Shown here: positions 60,626 through 64,000 of the stretch, piece after piece
Layout of the letters: each line of letters opens with the position of its first letter
How positions within the stretch are numbered: position 1 is the stretch's first letter
Assembly: GCF_900116715.1 (NCBI RefSeq)
Contig: NZ_FPBM01000005.1
Location: 1-64,000, forward strand
Direction: 5' to 3'
Origin: Polaromonas sp. YR568
Lineage (GTDB): Bacteria; Pseudomonadota; Gammaproteobacteria; Burkholderiales; Burkholderiaceae_C
DNA length: 64,000 nucleotides
Notes under the pieces: model-generated
Database searches by the model: none
The model's input: the letters and a program-made list of their open reading frames with translations, nothing else
Told to the model about the DNA's origin: nothing
Position numbers and translations under genes: made by a program

Positions 60626-62046
60626 TCCTCCAGCAGGCGCACCTTCACGCTCTTGCCCTTGACGCGGCCAGTGGAAAGCTTGTGCAAAGCCTCGGCGGCG
60701 ATGTGGCGATCGACCGCGACATAGGTCGAGAACTCGTTGACATTGATCTTGCCGACCTGCTCGCGCGTGAAACCGGCCTCGCCGGTCAGCGCGCCCAGCA
60801 CGTCACCGGCGCGGATTTTTTCCTTGCGGCCGCCGACGATCTGCAAGGTCACCATGGGCGGCAGCAAGGGCTCGTTGCTTGCCGGCGTCAGTTCGGTCAG
60901 CTTGTGCCAGTCGGACTCGGCTTTCTGCAGCACCTCGATTTTCCCGACGTAGCCCATCTCGTCCATGCTGGCCAGGCTGATGGCCCAGCCCTCTTCGTCG
61001 GCGCGGCCGGTGCGGCCGATACGGTGGATATGCACTTCGGCATCTGGTGTCACGTCCACATTGATTACCATTGCGAGTTGCGCAATGTCCAGCCCACGCG
61101 CGGCCACATCGGTCGCCACCAGCACGGAGCAGCTGCGGTTGGAGAACTGCACCAGTACCTGGTCGCGCTCACGCTGCTCCAGTTCGCCAAACAGAGCCAG
61201 TGCGCTGAAGCCCTGCTCTTTCAAATACGCCACCAGTGCGCGGCACTGCGACTTGGTGTTGCAAAACGCCAGCGTGCTGGCCGGGCGGAAGTGCCGCAGT
61301 ACCTGCGCAACCGCGCCCAGACGGGCTTCGTCATGGTCGCTGTCGGGCACCTGGTACCAGCGCTGCTGGATCTTGGTTTTCTCATGCTGGGCCTGCACCG
61401 TGATGGTTTGCGGCGTCTTCATGAACTGCTGGCTCAGCTTGGCGATGCCTTCAGGGTAGGTTGCCGAGAAAAGCAGGGTCTGCCGTTCTTTGGGGCACTG
61501 TTTGGCGACGGTGACGATGTCTTCGAAGAAGCCCATGTCCAGCATGCGGTCGGCTTCATCCAGCACCAGAGTGTTCAGCGCTTCCAGGGTCAGGTTCTCG
61601 CGGGCCAGATGGTCCATGATGCGGCCGGGCGTACCCACCACAATGTGTGCGCCGTTTTCCAGGCTGGCGGTCTGGTTGCGCAGCGGCACACCGCCGCACA
61701 GCACCACCACCTTGATGTTTTCCTCGGCCCGCGCCAGACGGCGGATCTCGGTCGCCACCTGGTCGGCCAGCTCGCGCGTCGGACACAGCACCATGGCCTG
61801 CACCGCAAAGCGCCGCACATTGAGGTTGGCCAGCAGAGGAATGGCAAAGGCCGCGGTTTTGCCGCTGCCGGTTTTGGCCTGGGCGATCAGGTCTTTGCCC
61901 AGCAGCGCCACCGGCAGGCTGGCAGCCTGGATGGGCGTCATGCTGAGGTAGCCGAGCTGCTTCAGGTTGGCCAGTACGGCGGCGTTCAGGGGCAGGCTGG
62001 CGAAGTCGGTGCTGCCAGCGGAGGAAGGAGAAGAAGAGGAGCTCAT
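60622..62046 (-). CDS. dbpA: ATP-dependent RNA helicase DbpA
   Basis: This 474-residue DEAD-box helicase acts in 50S ribosome assembly. Motifs are complete: Q motif region MTPIQAASLP, Walker A AQTGSGKTA (reads AKTGSGKTAAF), VLDEADRMLDMGF (DEAD), SAT in LLFSATYP, and HRIGRTGRA. The C-terminal DbpA RNA-binding domain (INVNEFSTYVAVDR and AAEALHKLSTGRVKGKSVKVR) distinguishes it from RhlE and SrmB. It is convergent with the SelA-like gene, overlapping its end by 4 bases. Confidence 0.94.
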   Translation of the reverse strand: MSSSSSPSSAGSTDFASLPLNAAVLANLKQLGYLSMTPIQAASLPVALLGKDLIAQAKTGSGKTAAFAIPLLANLNVRRFAVQAMVLCPTRELADQVATEIRRLARAEENIKVVVLCGGVPLRNQTASLENGAHIVVGTPGRIMDHLARENLTLEALNTLVLDEADRMLDMGFFEDIVTVAKQCPKERQTLLFSATYPEGIAKLSQQFMKTPQTITVQAQHEKTKIQQRWYQVPDSDHDEARLGAVAQVLRHFRPASTLAFCNTKSQCRALVAYLKEQGFSALALFGELEQRERDQVLVQFSNRSCSVLVATDVAARGLDIAQLAMVINVDVTPDAEVHIHRIGRTGRADEEGWAISLASMDEMGYVGKIEVLQKAESDWHKLTELTPASNEPLLPPMVTLQIVGGRKEKIRAGDVLGALTGEAGFTREQVGKINVNEFSTYVAVDRHIAAEALHKLSTGRVKGKSVKVRLLED

Positions 62047-62082
62047 CCCTCATTATCCGCTCCAGCCCTATTTCAGCCCTTA

Positions 62083-62868
62083 TCAGCGATGGCAAAACAC
62101 CGGGCGGCGCTTCTCCACAAAGGCGGCCGTACCCTCCCGCGCATCCTGCGAGCCTGCCGCAATCATGAACTGCGCGGCCTCTAACGCCAGGCCCTCGTCG
62201 ATGGAAACATTGAGGCCACGCGTCACCGCGCGCAGCGAAGCTGTCACCGCCACGGCGGAGTTGGCGGCAATCAGGTCCGCCATACGCAGGCATGCCGGCA
62301 GCAAGTCATGGGCAGGCACCACATGGTTGATCAGACCGATCAACAAAGCCTCTTCCGCGCTGATCGCCTCGCCGGTCAGGATCATTTCATTGGCGCGTTT
62401 GCGGCCGATGTGGCGCGGCAGGCGCTGCGTGCCGCCAAAGGGCGGCGGAAAACCGAGGCGGATTTCCGGTTTGGCAAAACTGGCATGCTCAGCCGCAATC
62501 GCAAGGCTGCAGGCTTCCATGGTTTCGCAACCGCCGCCAAAGGCCATGCCGTTGACCGCCGCGATGATGGGCTTGGGGTAGTTTTCAATGCGGCGGGTCA
62601 TGGCCTGGCCGCGCATCACGAAGTTCCGGTAGGCTGCTTCGGGCGATGCGGCGATGTCGGGCGCGAAGCCGGCGATGTCGGCGCCCGCGCTGAAAGCCTT
62701 GTCGCCCTGCCCCGTCAGCACCAGGCAGCGCACGCTGTCGTCGCGCTCCAGCGCGTTGAGCCGGTCCATCAGTTCGTCGATCAACTCGTAACTGAGGGCA
62801 TTGAGTTTGTGAGGCCGGTTCAGCGTCAGCACCACGTGCTGGCCATGGCGTTCGGTTTCTATCAGCAT
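62083..62868 (-). CDS. Enoyl-CoA hydratase/isomerase family protein
   Basis: This 261-residue crotonase-fold protein has the oxyanion block GDKAFSAGADIAGF and the second block IAAVNGMAFGGGCETMEACSL, with a Glu in the GFPPPFGGTQRLPRHIG segment corresponding to a catalytic position. It should hydrate or isomerise enoyl-CoA esters. The start at 62868 has GGAGACAAG directly before the ATG, so a longer frame upstream is rejected. Its start overlaps the end of the DUF2917 gene by 7 bases. Confidence 0.9.
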   Translation of the reverse strand: MLIETERHGQHVVLTLNRPHKLNALSYELIDELMDRLNALERDDSVRCLVLTGQGDKAFSAGADIAGFAPDIAASPEAAYRNFVMRGQAMTRRIENYPKPIIAAVNGMAFGGGCETMEACSLAIAAEHASFAKPEIRLGFPPPFGGTQRLPRHIGRKRANEMILTGEAISAEEALLIGLINHVVPAHDLLPACLRMADLIAANSAVAVTASLRAVTRGLNVSIDEGLALEAAQFMIAAGSQDAREGTAAFVEKRRPVFCHR

Positions 62869-63140
62869 CTTGTCTCCATGGGATTTGACATGGCGGCGCC
62901 GGGTGATGCCCATAACAGGACGCCGGAGCCGCGCGGGGCGCCCACAAAGTAAGTTGCGGCCTGCGGCGTGACAAAGGACTGGCCGCGCTCCAGCACAACG
63001 TCGCTCTCCGGGCCGAGCCCGGCCAGCGCATCGCTGGTGATCCAGAGGGTGCCTTCGGCGCAGGTCAGGGCCTGGCCTTGGGGCAGGCGAAAGTGTTTCG
63101 GGATAGGCCCGAGCTTCAACGGGGTTTGCAGAGCATGCAT
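62862..63140 (-). CDS. DUF2917-like protein
   Basis: This 92-residue protein matches the small DUF2917 type: FRLPQGQALTCAEGTLWIT near residues 18-36, VVLERGQSFVTPQAATYFVG, and WITSD. The N-terminus has no signal peptide. AAGGAG lies 6 bases before the ATG at 63140, so the earlier in-frame ATG at 63176 is less likely. It overlaps the enoyl-CoA hydratase gene start by 7 bases and is divergent from a LysR gene, an arrangement I recall elsewhere in Burkholderiales. Function unknown. Confidence 0.8.
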   Translation of the reverse strand: MHALQTPLKLGPIPKHFRLPQGQALTCAEGTLWITSDALAGLGPESDVVLERGQSFVTPQAATYFVGAPRGSGVLLWASPGAAMSNPMETRC

Positions 63141-63235
63141 TGCGGACTCCTTGAAAAGTGTGGTTTGATTCTTCAACGGAGCCGGCCCGCGTGGCCGGAT
63201 GGTTTGTCATCCGGGGTATTCCAATCACTCATGCC

Positions 63236-64000
63236 ATGCTGAGCCCTTCTTCCTCCCATGCGCTGCGCGCCATGTCGCTCGATGCCATACGCGGCTTCGA
63301 ATCGGCCGCGCGCCACCTGAGCTTCACGGCCGCGGCCGAAGAGTTGTGCATCACGCAGTCGGCGGTGAGCAAACAAGTCAAAAGTCTGGAAGATGCGCTG
63401 AGCACGGTATTGTTCTTGCGCGGCGGAAAAGGGCTGAGCCTCACGCCCGAGGGCCGTCAGCTCTTTGAGGCGGCCCGCAACTCACTCGCACAACTGGCCT
63501 CGGCCGTAGACCGCCTGCTGGCAGCAGACAGGGTCTCGGTCTCCGTCAGCACCACGCCCTCATTTGCGGCGCTGTGGTTGGCACCCAAGCTCGCACAGTT
63601 TCAGCAAATGGAGCCCGCGATTGATGTGCGTGTCGATGCCTCGGAGGCACGGGCCAACCTGGAGCGCGAAGGCCTGGACATGGCTGTGCGGCTGAGCCAG
63701 GTGCTGCCGGACGACCCCGCCCCGCCGCACTTGCTGCAGGAGCAGGCGCTGCTGGTGGCCGCGCCTGAGGTTGCGGCGCGCATCCACGCCGCTGACGGTA
63801 TCTTGCAAACACCGCTGCTTGTTTACTACGACCCGGCTACGCGCTTTCCCTGGATGTCATGGCCGGCCTGGTACGAGCGACTGGGGCTCAAACAATCGGC
63901 CCAACAACCGTGCCTCTACTTTTCACAGTACGAGCATGTGTTGACCGCCGCCGTGCAGGGCGCTGGCATTGCCATAGGGCGCACACCGCTGGTGTTACCG
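63236..64000 (+). CDS. LysR-family (GcvA-like) transcriptional regulator, cut by window end
   Basis: The first 255 residues are visible, in frame to the last base. The N-terminal winged helix reads LDAIRGFESAARHLSFTAAA and EELCITQSAVSKQVKSLEDAL, followed by the substrate-binding domain with VSVSTTPSFAALWLAPKLAQF. The helix pattern and the WLAPKL block are close to the GcvA group. The ATG at 63236 starts MLSPSSSHALRAMSLDAI; a Met 12 residues later could be the true start. It is divergent from the DUF2917 gene, which it may regulate. About 40-60 residues are probably missing past the window end. Confidence 0.9.
   Translation, partial: MLSPSSSHALRAMSLDAIRGFESAARHLSFTAAAEELCITQSAVSKQVKSLEDALSTVLFLRGGKGLSLTPEGRQLFEAARNSLAQLASAVDRLLAADRVSVSVSTTPSFAALWLAPKLAQFQQMEPAIDVRVDASEARANLEREGLDMAVRLSQVLPDDPAPPHLLQEQALLVAAPEVAARIHAADGILQTPLLVYYDPATRFPWMSWPAWYERLGLKQSAQQPCLYFSQYEHVLTAAVQGAGIAIGRTPLVLP

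Noticed and set aside
60595..62184. Open frame of 529 codons antisense to dbpA
   Set aside because: No recognisable domain; dbpA has all helicase motifs on the other strand.
1..64000. Search for CRISPR arrays, transposases, integrases, tRNA and rRNA genes
   Set aside because: No regularly spaced repeats, no transposase or integrase motifs, and no tRNA- or rRNA-like segments were found by reading.

Overview
The window looks like a chromosomal segment from a GC-rich betaproteobacterium, most likely Burkholderiales in the Comamonadaceae range (Polaromonas, Variovorax or Rhodoferax-like). This placement is an inference from gene content: two Bug/TTT receptors, two TRAP transporters, a fused isobutyryl-CoA mutase, an alcaligin-type siderophore operon and many IclR, GntR, AraC, LysR and MocR regulators. 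I saw no tRNA or rRNA genes, transposases, phage genes or CRISPR arrays.

Layout. Bases 1-540 are one very large imperfect palindrome without a credible gene. Next come a divergent acyl-CoA-binding protein and wax ester synthase/DGAT pair (566-2492) and coaX (2627-3394). Bases 3480-8031 hold a complete quorum-sensing locus of the alpha-hydroxyketone type: a LuxR-type regulator, a CqsS/LqsS/JqsK-like membrane kinase, an LqsR/JqsR-like response regulator, and a convergent CqsA-type autoinducer synthase. The synthase promoter carries a perfect dyad matching the lux-box pattern CT-N12-AG. Rhodanese and PPK2 genes follow, then a TRAP operon with an oversized DctM (10010-13826) and icmF behind a perfect 22-bp palindrome (13948-17341).

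Bases 17369-22452 are a TRAP operon with an embedded type II dehydroquinase gene, divergent from an IclR regulator across three IclR-like half-sites; hydroaromatic acid use is inferred. A Tat-exported PepE-like peptidase, a MocR regulator and a GNAT gene split by a 1-base frameshift follow (22495-26089). Bases 26596-38127 form an iron module: alcA-MFS-alcB-alcC-fhuF-alcE siderophore genes, an STN-type TonB receptor and FecI/FecR, with two Fur-box candidates.

Bases 38322-45014 contain a 53-residue ORF, an amidohydrolase/Bug/GntR/Bug group, an aldo-keto reductase, a cupin and a large protein of unknown role. A FecR/DUF6600-like exported protein follows (45150-47222), then a complete Liv-type ABC operon (47567-52354) ending at a clear terminator. 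The last part has a transglutaminase-like protein, a GlxA-like regulator divergent from a cysteine hydrolase, a sulfonate/taurine-type group (TauD-like dioxygenase divergent from SBP-permease-ATPase plus a SelA-like PLP enzyme), dbpA, an enoyl-CoA hydratase with a DUF2917 protein, and a LysR gene cut by the window end.

The strongest biology is the quorum-sensing locus with its lux-box-like dyad, followed by the SelA-like PLP enzyme in the sulfonate-type operon and the FecIR-coupled siderophore module.
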